NCBI GenBank assembly: GCA_903834765.1 | Contig: CAILKE010000055.1 | Coordinates: forward strand, 62,001-126,000 | Length of the DNA stretch: 64,000 nt | Direction of reading: 5' to 3' | Source: an uncultured Bacteroidota bacterium | Lineage (GTDB): Bacteria; Bacteroidota; Bacteroidia; B-17B0; Aurantibacillaceae | Shown: piece by piece, positions 56,355 to 64,000 of the stretch | Position numbering within the stretch: position 1 is the stretch's first letter | Layout: each line of letters starts with the position of its first letter | Program-made: the position numbers and the translations under genes | The notes under the pieces: model-generated | The model's input: only the letters and a program-made list of their open reading frames with translations | Told to the model about the DNA's origin: nothing | The model's database searches: none

Positions 56355-56422
56355 GATTAATTATTTCTACTCTCCTGCCACTGATTATGTTACCAGCAGC
56401 AGTTTATGTTATACAATTGTGA

Positions 56423-56454
56423 TTGTTATTAATAACACCGACAAGGGCAGAAAA
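56423..56454 (+). repeat. Truncated third cassette leader A3
   Basis: 32 bp matching leader A1 with one difference (GTTATTAATAACACCGACAA, then GGGCAGAAAA). The homology ends there, 5 bp before the stop codon of the convergent gene at 56460. No third ORF6N gene follows, so the array ends in an empty leader. Confidence 0.75.
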
Positions 56455-56459
56455 TATTT

Positions 56460-58172
56460 TTACTTTATGATAATCTTTCTTACGCATACTTGTTCATTTA
56501 CGCTAAGTTTAAGAAGGTATATTCCTGAAGTAAGGAAAGAAAGATCTAAAGTATTTGAATTAAATTTAATGTTTGAATATAACTTTTCTCCAAATAAATT
56601 ATATACATCTAAACTTTGAACATGATTTTGTTTCCCTTTAATATCTATATTCAAATGTCCATCTAAAGAAGGATTTGGAAAGACATTTAAAGCATTATCG
56701 TCTGATTTAATATCGTTAACACTACTCAAGCTTTCTGAATATTTTATGATATAACTATCGATTGCCCCGTTAGCTAGTAGATAGTAAAATCCGTTACCAA
56801 AAAGACAAGACATACCATATGTATTATCGAAATTATCATTGAAATAAGTGCCCCAAATCCTATTACCACTATTGTCATATTTCACCAAGAAAGCATTGGA
56901 GTTTGTCCAGGGGGGGTTAACACTTAAGTTTGGTTGGGGGCCATTTGGTGTTGAAATATTGTTTGTAGAGGAAGTATTTCCACAAACTAATAAATCCCCA
57001 TTTGTATTAGTTTCACACGAAAATATACCTTCATCACCATTTCCTCCAAGGTAAGTGCCCCATATAGGAGCGCCATTGGTGTTAAATTTAATAATAAAAC
57101 CGTCGGATGCAACGGAAAGATTTGGCTGTGGTGCATTTGACGAAGATACCAAAGTATTAGATCTTGTTTGGCCAAATACGACAATATTGTTTTGGTTGTC
57201 AGTTTGACAACCATATGTCTCTCCAGGTAAATACGTGCACCAAACTCTATTCCCATTTGTGTCAAATTTCACCAAAAAACACGCAGAAGAATGAGTTATA
57301 GAATAATCATAATTTGGAAAAAATGAACCTGGTGTCGAAAGAACTAAATTACCGACGATTGCATAGTTATTTTCTTGGTAGCCAATAATAAAAACATTCC
57401 CGTTATTGTCGACTGCAATACTTTTGCCTTCTCCTCCTCCATTAACATATCCACCATAACCTTGCGTTTCATCCATCTTAGAACCGAAATAGGTACTCCA
57501 TTGCAGTACTCCAAATGAATTAAATTTAGCGGCAAATAATTCACACCCATAATTTCCATAAGCCGATGTTATGGTGTCAGTGTTATTTTGAGTTTGAAAA
57601 GCACCTGGACTTGCAATGCCTTGAAAACTTCTAGTTACACCCGTAATGTATACATTGCCATTAACATCTGTGCAGCAGGATGAAATTTCCTCGATATTTG
57701 GACCACCAAAAAAAGTTGACCACAATATTTGATTTGTATTATTTACTACTTCAATAAATCCATCATATAAACCTCCACCAAAAGCAGATTGGTAGCAACC
57801 AGCAGATGGATTGAAATTTCCAGTCGTGTGCCCCACTATAACTCGGTTCCCATTATTATCTATGGCCATAGAAGTCATTTTAAAATCATTGGCGCCTCCG
57901 GAAATTATGGTGCTGAAAGTACTGGAAAGGCTACCGCCCCCATCATATTTAGAACATTGATATGGAGCACTAGTTGCAGATGAACCATGTGTTATAGCAT
58001 GTATATGGTTATTGGAATCAATAGTACTTTTATAATCTACAAACATTTCTGAATGATTTACCTCCCATGTTTTAACAATCGTCTGAGAAAAAGACGAAAA
58101 GGGAATTAACATTAATACAAATGGAAAAATTATTTGAACTATTGAGTTCATGTATGTCTTTAAAATTTTCAT
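56460..58172 (-). CDS. Secreted SBBP-repeat protein with type IX sorting domain
   Basis: A 570-residue exported protein: signal peptide (IIFPFVLMLIPFSSFSQ; the ATG at 58172 or the one at 58151), a series of beta-propeller-like repeats of the SBBP style, each with a form of GVLQWSTYFGG / VWCTYLPG / IWGTYLGGNGDEG about every 50-60 residues, and a C-terminal type A sorting domain (VFPNPSLDGHLNIDIKG; FLTSGIYLLKLSVNEQ). It is probably a cell-surface protein exported by the type IX system. No enzymatic domain is visible. Its stop lies 5 bp from the end of the ORF6N array, on the opposite strand. Confidence 0.88.
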   Translation of the reverse strand: MKILKTYMNSIVQIIFPFVLMLIPFSSFSQTIVKTWEVNHSEMFVDYKSTIDSNNHIHAITHGSSATSAPYQCSKYDGGGSLSSTFSTIISGGANDFKMTSMAIDNNGNRVIVGHTTGNFNPSAGCYQSAFGGGLYDGFIEVVNNTNQILWSTFFGGPNIEEISSCCTDVNGNVYITGVTRSFQGIASPGAFQTQNNTDTITSAYGNYGCELFAAKFNSFGVLQWSTYFGSKMDETQGYGGYVNGGGEGKSIAVDNNGNVFIIGYQENNYAIVGNLVLSTPGSFFPNYDYSITHSSACFLVKFDTNGNRVWCTYLPGETYGCQTDNQNNIVVFGQTRSNTLVSSSNAPQPNLSVASDGFIIKFNTNGAPIWGTYLGGNGDEGIFSCETNTNGDLLVCGNTSSTNNISTPNGPQPNLSVNPPWTNSNAFLVKYDNSGNRIWGTYFNDNFDNTYGMSCLFGNGFYYLLANGAIDSYIIKYSESLSSVNDIKSDDNALNVFPNPSLDGHLNIDIKGKQNHVQSLDVYNLFGEKLYSNIKFNSNTLDLSFLTSGIYLLKLSVNEQVCVRKIIIK

Positions 58173-58311
58173 GCCAAAAACTATTTATTTAACTAATTAA
58201 TCAAATGTATAAAATAAATCTTAAAATCAATATATGTATTGTAAAACATATTTTGTAATCCCCCACCTCTCTCCCCTCCGTTTTAATGTTACGGAATAAT
58301 CACACTAATTA

Positions 58312-61152
58312 TTAATGCGCCTCTAACCAATTTACACCAACTCCCATTCCCACCTCTACAGGTACTTTCAAAGGCAAGGCATCTTTCATGTGTTTTTCTA
58401 CCATAGGCTTAATCAAATCAAGTTCTGGTTTATACACGTCAAATATTAATTCATCATGTACTTGCAAAATCATTTTTGATTTCACATTCATTGTTTTTAA
58501 TTCATTATGTATATTAACCATCGCTACTTTTATCATATCAGCAGCAGAACCTTGTATAGGCGCATTAATAGCGTTCCGTTCTGCATAAGAACGAACAGTT
58601 GCATTATTTGAGTTAATGTCTTTGAGCCAACGTTTACGGCCTAATAAAGTTTGCACATAACCATGTTCCTTCGCAAATTCTATTTCGGTATCCATATAAG
58701 TTTTAATAGAACCATATTGCGCAAAATAATTATCAATCAACTGCTTCGCTTCAACACGAGGAATATTTAAATTTTCGGCTAAGCCAAAAGCACCTTGCCC
58801 ATAGATGATACCAAAGTTGACACTCTTTGCTTTGTAGCGCATTTCTTTAGTCACATCTGCTTCTTCAATGCCATATACTTTTGCGGCAGTAGCCGTATGA
58901 ATGTCTTTCCCCGAATTAAAGGCCTCACACATATTAGGATCACCACTTATGGAAGCAACGATGCGCAATTCTATTTGAGAATAATCGGCACTTAGTAAAA
59001 CGTAGTCTTCGTTACGAGGAATAAAGGCTTTACGTATTTGCCTGCCACGTTCGGTTCTAATCGGAATATTTTGTAAGTTAGGATTATCACTGCTCAAACG
59101 CCCTGTAACCGCTACTACCTGATTAAATGTGGTGTGTATGCGATTTGTTTTTTCGTTTACCAATAATGGTAGTGTATCGACATAGGTCGATTTTAATTTT
59201 ACTAACTCTCGGTAATCTAAAATTTTTGAAATGATAGGATGCTTGCCTTCGAGCTTAGATAAAATGTCTTCACCGGTAGCGTATTGCCCTGTTTTTGTTT
59301 TCTTAGGTTTATCAACAATCTTCAGGTATTCAAATAAAATTTCCCCAACTTGTTTTGGAGATGAAATATTAAATTTAGTACCGGCTAGTTCCTGAATTTC
59401 CGCATCTACCTTAGCTATATCATCCTTTAGTTGTGCCGAAAATTCGTTGAGTCCAGCCACATCAATGTTAATGCCTTCTCGTTCCATACCTGCTAAAGCC
59501 TCTATTAACGGTAGTTCTACGTCGTGAAATAGTTTTTCGGTACCGGCTTCTTTTAATTTTGGCTCAAAAGCTTCTTTTAATTGAAAGGTGATATCAGCAT
59601 CTTCTGCTGCATAATTGGTAATGATATCAAGAGGAACAGAGCGCATGCTTATTTGATCTTTCCCTTTTTTGCCGATTAATTCTTCTATGCTAATGGGTTG
59701 GTAATCTAAATAGGTTTCCGCTAATATGTTCATATTATGGCGCATTTCAGGCATAAACAGAAAGTGAGCTACCATGGTATCCCACAATTTATTTTTGATT
59801 GTTACTCCATAATTTTTTAATACTTGTAAATCGTATTTGATGTTTTGTCCAATGAGCGTTTTTGTTTCATCTTCAAATAATGATTTAAATAAATTCATGG
59901 TGTGTAGTGCCAAACCGTTATCTTCCGAAATGGGAACATAATAAGCTTCTTTAGACTTCACTGCAAATGATAAACCAACTAATTCTGCATTCAAGGTATT
60001 CAAATCAGTAGTTTCTGAATCAAAACAAAATTCTGAATGACTATTTAAAACAGAAATTAATTGAGAGATTTTTTCTTCTGTATCGCATAAGATGTAATTG
60101 GGATTTATGTCTTTAATGGTTTTAAATACTTTGGCGTCAGCCTCTGCCACAGCTTCTAAATGCTCTTCACTAAATAAATCACCCGAATTAAATAAATCAG
60201 GTTTTGCTTTTGCGGTTTCCTTTGGTTTGCTTCCAAAATTTGTGGATTCCTTAACACCTCCAATATCTTCGCCTAATAGTTTTTGGGCGATGCCTCTAAA
60301 TTCTAATTCAGAGAATAGTTCGCGTAAAGTTTCTTTATTTATTTCTTTTAAGGTCAGTTCAGTTTCGTTGAACTCAACCGGAACATCTAAAATAATAGTG
60401 GCCAACCATTTTGATTGTATGGCTTTTTCTTTATTATTCTCAACTTTTTCCTTAAGCTTTCCTTTGAGTTTATCTGTATTATTCAATAAATTTTCAATAG
60501 TACCAAAATCTTTTACAAGCTGAATGGCAGTCTTTTCACCAACACCTGGAATTCCTGGAATGTTATCTGCCTTATCGCCCATTAGACCTAATATGTCAAT
60601 CAGCTGGCCCACATGTGTGATTTCCCATTTTTTACAGATCTCCGGAACGCCTAGTATTTCTGCACCATTCCCTAAACGAGCAGGTTTGTATATAAATGTG
60701 TTTTCATCAACTAGTTGTCCATAATCCTTATCGGGAGTCATCATGTAGGTTGTAAAACCTTGTTGTTCGGCTATTTTTGCTAAAGTACCAATGGCATCAT
60801 CGGCTTCGTAACCAGGTGTTTTAATAATTTGAATATTAAAGCCCTCTATTAGCTGATAAATATAGGGGATACACGTCCGCAAATCTTCAGGCATTTCTTC
60901 ACGATGTGCTTTATAATCTTCAAATTCCGTGTGCCGTTGCGTTAACTCAGGTGTATCAAATACCACGGCTATATGTGTGGGTTTTTCTTTATTTAAAATT
61001 TCCAACAAGGTATTCGTAAAGCCAAAAATAGCAGACGTATTTAAACCTTTAGAGCTTACACGCGGATTGCTGCTAAAGGCGAAATAAGCTCGATATATCA
61101 ATGCAAACGCATCAAGTAAAAATAATTTTTTAGGAGTGTCTTTGGTTATCAT
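58312..61152 (-). CDS. polA: DNA polymerase I
   Basis: A 946-residue PolA with three domains: the 5'-3' exonuclease (residues 1-290; KLFLLDAFALIYRAYFAF, TPDKDYGQLV, GIPGVGEKTA), the 3'-5' proofreading exonuclease (about 360-545; FCFDSETTDLN, YAAEDADITFQL, so the acidic residues are intact), and the family A polymerase (about 570-946; LLSADYSQIELRIVASISGD, KSVNFGIIYGQGAFGLAEN, LQVHDELIFDVYKPE). It removes primers and fills gaps in replication and repair. The intact proofreading site is noteworthy because many bacteria have lost it. The gene appears monocistronic. Confidence 0.97.
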   Translation of the reverse strand: MITKDTPKKLFLLDAFALIYRAYFAFSSNPRVSSKGLNTSAIFGFTNTLLEILNKEKPTHIAVVFDTPELTQRHTEFEDYKAHREEMPEDLRTCIPYIYQLIEGFNIQIIKTPGYEADDAIGTLAKIAEQQGFTTYMMTPDKDYGQLVDENTFIYKPARLGNGAEILGVPEICKKWEITHVGQLIDILGLMGDKADNIPGIPGVGEKTAIQLVKDFGTIENLLNNTDKLKGKLKEKVENNKEKAIQSKWLATIILDVPVEFNETELTLKEINKETLRELFSELEFRGIAQKLLGEDIGGVKESTNFGSKPKETAKAKPDLFNSGDLFSEEHLEAVAEADAKVFKTIKDINPNYILCDTEEKISQLISVLNSHSEFCFDSETTDLNTLNAELVGLSFAVKSKEAYYVPISEDNGLALHTMNLFKSLFEDETKTLIGQNIKYDLQVLKNYGVTIKNKLWDTMVAHFLFMPEMRHNMNILAETYLDYQPISIEELIGKKGKDQISMRSVPLDIITNYAAEDADITFQLKEAFEPKLKEAGTEKLFHDVELPLIEALAGMEREGINIDVAGLNEFSAQLKDDIAKVDAEIQELAGTKFNISSPKQVGEILFEYLKIVDKPKKTKTGQYATGEDILSKLEGKHPIISKILDYRELVKLKSTYVDTLPLLVNEKTNRIHTTFNQVVAVTGRLSSDNPNLQNIPIRTERGRQIRKAFIPRNEDYVLLSADYSQIELRIVASISGDPNMCEAFNSGKDIHTATAAKVYGIEEADVTKEMRYKAKSVNFGIIYGQGAFGLAENLNIPRVEAKQLIDNYFAQYGSIKTYMDTEIEFAKEHGYVQTLLGRKRWLKDINSNNATVRSYAERNAINAPIQGSAADMIKVAMVNIHNELKTMNVKSKMILQVHDELIFDVYKPELDLIKPMVEKHMKDALPLKVPVEVGMGVGVNWLEAH

Positions 61153-61498
61153 TATGGTATTTGGATCTAAAAATCTATAGTCTTTATTATAATTACAGAA
61201 GTGTTGTTTCTATCGCCTAAATGTATAATTAATTGATAAAATACTTGAGTTTATAGTTTGCTAACATATAAACATAATCCAAACAAAAGGACAATGTTAC
61301 TTAATCAATTAACTTATTTTTGGTTAAAATGCAATGTTAAAATGTTAAGCTTTTTAGTCTTAATTATGCACCAAATAGTCAATTGTAAAGGTTTTTTAAA
61401 GATAAAGGTTATTCATATTAGTTATAATATTTTTAAAATTGGTGTTAATATTCAATTAGTTATCTGTAATTTTGAGTTATAATATTAAATCAACCATA
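61153..61498. other. Divergent intergenic region, no gene seen
   Basis: About 345 bp of AT-rich DNA between polA (minus) and the secreted-protein gene (plus). A 74-codon open frame at 61258-61482 has no coding character and is not accepted. No clear hairpin or repeat copy was seen. Confidence 0.55.
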
Positions 61499-62959
61499 AT
61501 GAAAACAATCAAACTAACACTTTTAGGATTTACACTATGTGTACTTTCTATTTCGGCAGTAGCTCAATGCTCAACATCCATGAGTGTAACCGTAGTATCA
61601 AATACGAGCAATGGTGTATTAACCGTTTCACAATTATTTAATGTGCCAACTAGTACAACAAGTGCAATACATAATGCTTACTCACTATATGGAAGCAGCT
61701 CGAGCTATTACGCTAATAGTAATGGAGCAAACGGAATTGGTACATTTAATAATATTCCAAGTGGCACTTATACACTTTGTGTTAATGATTCTATTTACTG
61801 TGGTGGATTAATATCAAACCTATATGATTGTACCACAGTTATTATAACAAATACAGTTGTTGCTCCTCCATCTTCATGCAGTGCATCTTTTAGTTATTAT
61901 TTAGATTCAACGTGTGCTACTCATTTTTTAAATACATCTACTGGATCTAACTTAAGTTATAATTGGTTTATTAATGGTGTTAATTATTCAGCTTCAAATC
62001 CTATAGTTAATTTATCAAATGGCTCATACATGATAATTCTTGCTAATTATTCATCTGGTTCATTTTGTGATTCAGTGTCACAACTTGTTACAATAACTTG
62101 TAATGGTAGTGGCACAGCTACCCCATTACCATGTTCTGCATCATTTAGTTCATCTACCGATTCACTATGTAATACTTATTTTACAAACACATCTTCGGGA
62201 AGTAACATAAATAGTTACTGGTCTATCAATGGAAGTTATTATTCAGGATATAATCAAATGTTACAATTACCAAACGGAAGTTATAACGTGTCTTTATTTA
62301 ATTATTCAGGAGGTTCTTTTTGTGATTCAACTTCTCAATGGGTAACTATAGCATGCAATAGCGGAACTATTAATCCAGCGCCTTGTCAAGCAAATTCATC
62401 TTTCCTTATTTTTGCTGATTCAACAAATTCAGGTAATTATTTTGCATATAATATGTCTACTGGAACTGGAACTACATCTTATCTTTGGAATTTTGGTGAT
62501 GGATCAACATCTACCCAACAATATCCTTTCCACCAATACGTAACACCCGGGCATTATATCGTTTGTTTAACTGTAACTGCAACTAACGGAACAACTACTT
62601 GTACTGATTCGTATTGCGATTCTTCTAGCGTACAAAGAATAGCTTCTGGTTTTTTAATGCATCAAATAAATGTGATACCTCAAATTACTAATGGTGTAAA
62701 AGAAAACACATTAGCAAACGGAATAATAACATATCCAAATCCAATAGTTGATGAATTAACCATTGAAATTGAATTATCATCTTCTATAGTTAATTATAAT
62801 TATACATTGACAGATGCCTTAGGAAAAGTAGTTATGAAAAATAATATTAAAGACTCTAAAACAGTTATTAATACGAGCGACTTAGAGAAAGGCTTTTATT
62901 TTCTATCTATCTCCTCTGATGATATAAAAATAAAGAAAACAAGTAAGTTAGTGAAGTAA
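61499..62959 (+). CDS. Secreted PKD-domain protein with duplicated Cys-rich module and sorting domain
   Basis: A 486-residue exported protein from ATG 61499, preferred over an in-frame ATG at 61472 because the signal peptide (LTLLGFTLCVLSISAVAQ) then begins at the proper place. Two adjacent Ser/Asn/Cys-rich modules of about 80 residues are related: each opens CSASFS, includes LSNGSYM or LPNGSYN, and closes SGSFCDSVSQLVTITC or GGSFCDSTSQWVTIAC. A PKD domain (YLWNFGDGSTSTQQYPFHQY) and a type A sorting domain (ITYPNPIVDELTIEIELSS) follow. It is a likely type IX substrate with an adhesin-like or structural role. A terminator follows. Confidence 0.85.
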   Translation: MKTIKLTLLGFTLCVLSISAVAQCSTSMSVTVVSNTSNGVLTVSQLFNVPTSTTSAIHNAYSLYGSSSSYYANSNGANGIGTFNNIPSGTYTLCVNDSIYCGGLISNLYDCTTVIITNTVVAPPSSCSASFSYYLDSTCATHFLNTSTGSNLSYNWFINGVNYSASNPIVNLSNGSYMIILANYSSGSFCDSVSQLVTITCNGSGTATPLPCSASFSSSTDSLCNTYFTNTSSGSNINSYWSINGSYYSGYNQMLQLPNGSYNVSLFNYSGGSFCDSTSQWVTIACNSGTINPAPCQANSSFLIFADSTNSGNYFAYNMSTGTGTTSYLWNFGDGSTSTQQYPFHQYVTPGHYIVCLTVTATNGTTTCTDSYCDSSSVQRIASGFLMHQINVIPQITNGVKENTLANGIITYPNPIVDELTIEIELSSSIVNYNYTLTDALGKVVMKNNIKDSKTVINTSDLEKGFYFLSISSDDIKIKKTSKLVK

Positions 62960-62982
62960 GTTAGTTTAGCATGTTTGTATTG

Positions 62983-63012
62983 AAACGCTTGTAATTTTTT
63001 TTACAAGCGTTT
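62983..63012. terminator. Bidirectional intrinsic terminator
   Basis: AAACGCTTGTAA and TTACAAGCGTTT are exact inverted copies with a T6 loop and a T run, between the secreted-protein gene (+) and the convergent flavoprotein gene (-). Confidence 0.88.
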
Positions 63013-63014
63013 TT

Positions 63015-64000
63015 TTATTTATCTAAACAGTGTTTGGCCGCTACCCACGAGGTGCTCCAGGCATTTTGGAAATTAAAACCACCAGTTATCCCATCTATGT
63101 TAAGCACTTCGCCACAAAAAAATAAATGTGGCATAAGTTTACTTTCCATCGTTTTAAAATTAACTTCTTTTAAATTGATGCCACCAGCAGTGACAAACTC
63201 TTCTTTAAAAGTTGTTTTACCTTGCATAGAATAAACATCGTTTATCAGAATTTGAGCTAGTTTTTGTAATTGTTTTTTTCCTAATTCAACCCATGGTTTT
63301 GAAAGAGAAATATCTGCCTTCAAAATTAAATATTCCCATAAACGCTTAGGTATATCAAGCAATGGAGCATTTACAATTAATGCTTTAGATGATAAATTAA
63401 ATGAAAGTAAATTTTTCACTTCCTCTTCATTCAAGTTCCCCGTCCAGTTTACAGAGATACCAGCATGATAATTTAATTTAAAAAAATCTGCTGCTGCAAA
63501 AGCTGATAATTTTAAAACAGCAGGTCCGCTTAATCCCCAATGTGTAATTAAAACAGGACCAGTATACTGATGTTTAGTGCCAATAACTTTTACCGTACCA
63601 TTTTTAACACTTAATCCCATCAGCTCTTTAATGCTACTTTGGGGTAAATTCAAGGTAAATAAACTTGGAATCAACTCATCAATTGTGTGCCCACATTTTT
63701 TTAAAAACTCATAATTTTTTTGTTGATGATGTCCGCCAATACTGCATATAACGACATCAAAAATTGTTGTTTGATTCGAAGTCTCCACAACGAGTTTTTT
63801 ATCAATTGATTTATGAATCGATAAAACCTCTTCGCTTAATTTAATTGATATATTATGTTTTTGAGCTTCAGATAAAAAACAATTAATAATCGTTTCACTA
63901 TTATTACTTTCAGGAAACATTCTTCCATCAGCTTCAGTTTTAAGTTTCACACCTCTTTCAGCAAACCATTCGATAGTATCAATTACAGAAAATTGCGAAA
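63015..64000 (-). CDS. HI0933-family NAD(P)/FAD-dependent oxidoreductase, 5' end missing
   Basis: The minus-strand frame is open to the right end of the window (VIDTIEWFAERGVKLKTEADGRMFP is its visible start, read here in two parts: VIDTIEWFAERGVKLK and TEADGRMFPESNN), so the true start lies outside. The protein belongs to the HI0933/YhiN family of flavoproteins (BaiN-like): DVVICSIGG for the FAD domain, GPVLITHWGLSGPAVLKLSAF in the middle domain, and FVTAGGINLKEVNFKTMESK with FCGEVLNIDGITGGFNFQNA near the C-terminus. Members are annotated as NAD(P)/FAD oxidoreductases; one gut relative takes part in bile-acid reduction. Its physiological substrate here is unknown. Confidence 0.9.
   Translation of the reverse strand, partial: SQFSVIDTIEWFAERGVKLKTEADGRMFPESNNSETIINCFLSEAQKHNISIKLSEEVLSIHKSIDKKLVVETSNQTTIFDVVICSIGGHHQQKNYEFLKKCGHTIDELIPSLFTLNLPQSSIKELMGLSVKNGTVKVIGTKHQYTGPVLITHWGLSGPAVLKLSAFAAADFFKLNYHAGISVNWTGNLNEEEVKNLLSFNLSSKALIVNAPLLDIPKRLWEYLILKADISLSKPWVELGKKQLQKLAQILINDVYSMQGKTTFKEEFVTAGGINLKEVNFKTMESKLMPHLFFCGEVLNIDGITGGFNFQNAWSTSWVAAKHCLDK

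Noticed and set aside
54786-56454. CRISPR-like array because of repeats around 30-40 bp
   Set aside because: The repeats are separated by complete genes and 70-bp related linkers, not by unique spacers of uniform length, and no cas gene is present.
56353-56619. 88-codon open frame over the end of the ORF6N array and the 3' end of the SBBP protein gene
   Set aside because: It lies antisense to a clear sorting-domain coding region and runs through the linker and truncated leader repeat.
61258-61482. 74-codon open frame between polA and the secreted-protein gene
   Set aside because: There is no domain or signal and its composition follows the AT-rich spacer; it overlaps the start region of the downstream gene.

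Overview
The window is AT-rich chromosomal DNA from a member of the Bacteroidota. The clearest lineage markers are a complete core cluster of the type IX secretion/gliding system (porP/sprF-gldK-gldL-gldM-gldN), at least four proteins with type A C-terminal sorting domains, the long form of IspG, a short AtpC, a CarboxypepD_reg-type TonB receptor, SpoIIE-type phosphatases that follow a TPR sensor, and TAnnTTTG-type promoters. I cannot place it to genus. No tRNA, rRNA or CRISPR array was seen.

Layout. 1-7 kb: a partial DUF218 protein, an unknown gene, a stand-alone SpoIIE phosphatase, an OmpR-type regulator with a degenerate receiver, then a nucleotide-sugar operon (DegT aminotransferase, UDP-glucose dehydrogenase, UDP-glucuronate decarboxylase) followed by an acylphosphatase gene without a standard start codon. 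7-18.6 kb: TPR-SpoIIE phosphatase, glycosyltransferase, a 49-residue lipoprotein, SlyD, an antiquitin-like aldehyde dehydrogenase, AlaS, and a small-protein/YidD/TonB-receptor operon. 18.9-30 kb: signalling and unknown genes (single-domain receiver, PAS histidine kinase, three helical-repeat proteins of one style) with an RND exporter and an M28 peptidase. 30-36 kb: secreted M1 aminopeptidase, GalE and atpDC. 36-42.5 kb: the type IX secretion operon. 42.7-50.4 kb: cyclase-family protein, IspG and a DnaE carrying an N-terminal proofreading exonuclease. 50.4-64 kb: secreted proteins, an M49 dipeptidyl peptidase, a two-gene ORF6N array, PolA and a partial flavoprotein.

Two structures are not explained by ordinary gene content. 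(1) Three dispersed copies (15.3, 32.8 and 45.7 kb) of an element of about 160 bp fold into the same long three-segment hairpin followed by a second hairpin whose loop can pair with the bases just after the first. Two copies differ only at unpaired positions in the core, and the third has compensatory changes in the stems, so the structure appears to be under selection. (2) At 54.8-56.5 kb two ORF6N-domain genes sit in a tandem cassette array. Their flanks are nearly identical (98-bp leaders about 90% identical, 43-bp trailers identical) while the proteins are only about half identical. Each gene has a short palindrome in its leader and another inside its own coding sequence. In gene 2 the two palindromes share 19 identical bases; the gene 1 leader palindrome is almost the same as one sitting inside the 32.8-kb copy of element (1). 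This suggests a mobile or regulatory palindrome system associated with ORF6N proteins.

Functionally, the TonB receptor handles uptake, the GldK-N/PorP machine exports the sorting-domain proteins encoded at 30, 50, 56 and 61 kb, and the nucleotide-sugar genes probably feed surface polysaccharide synthesis. All assignments are from reading the sequence; no database search was run.
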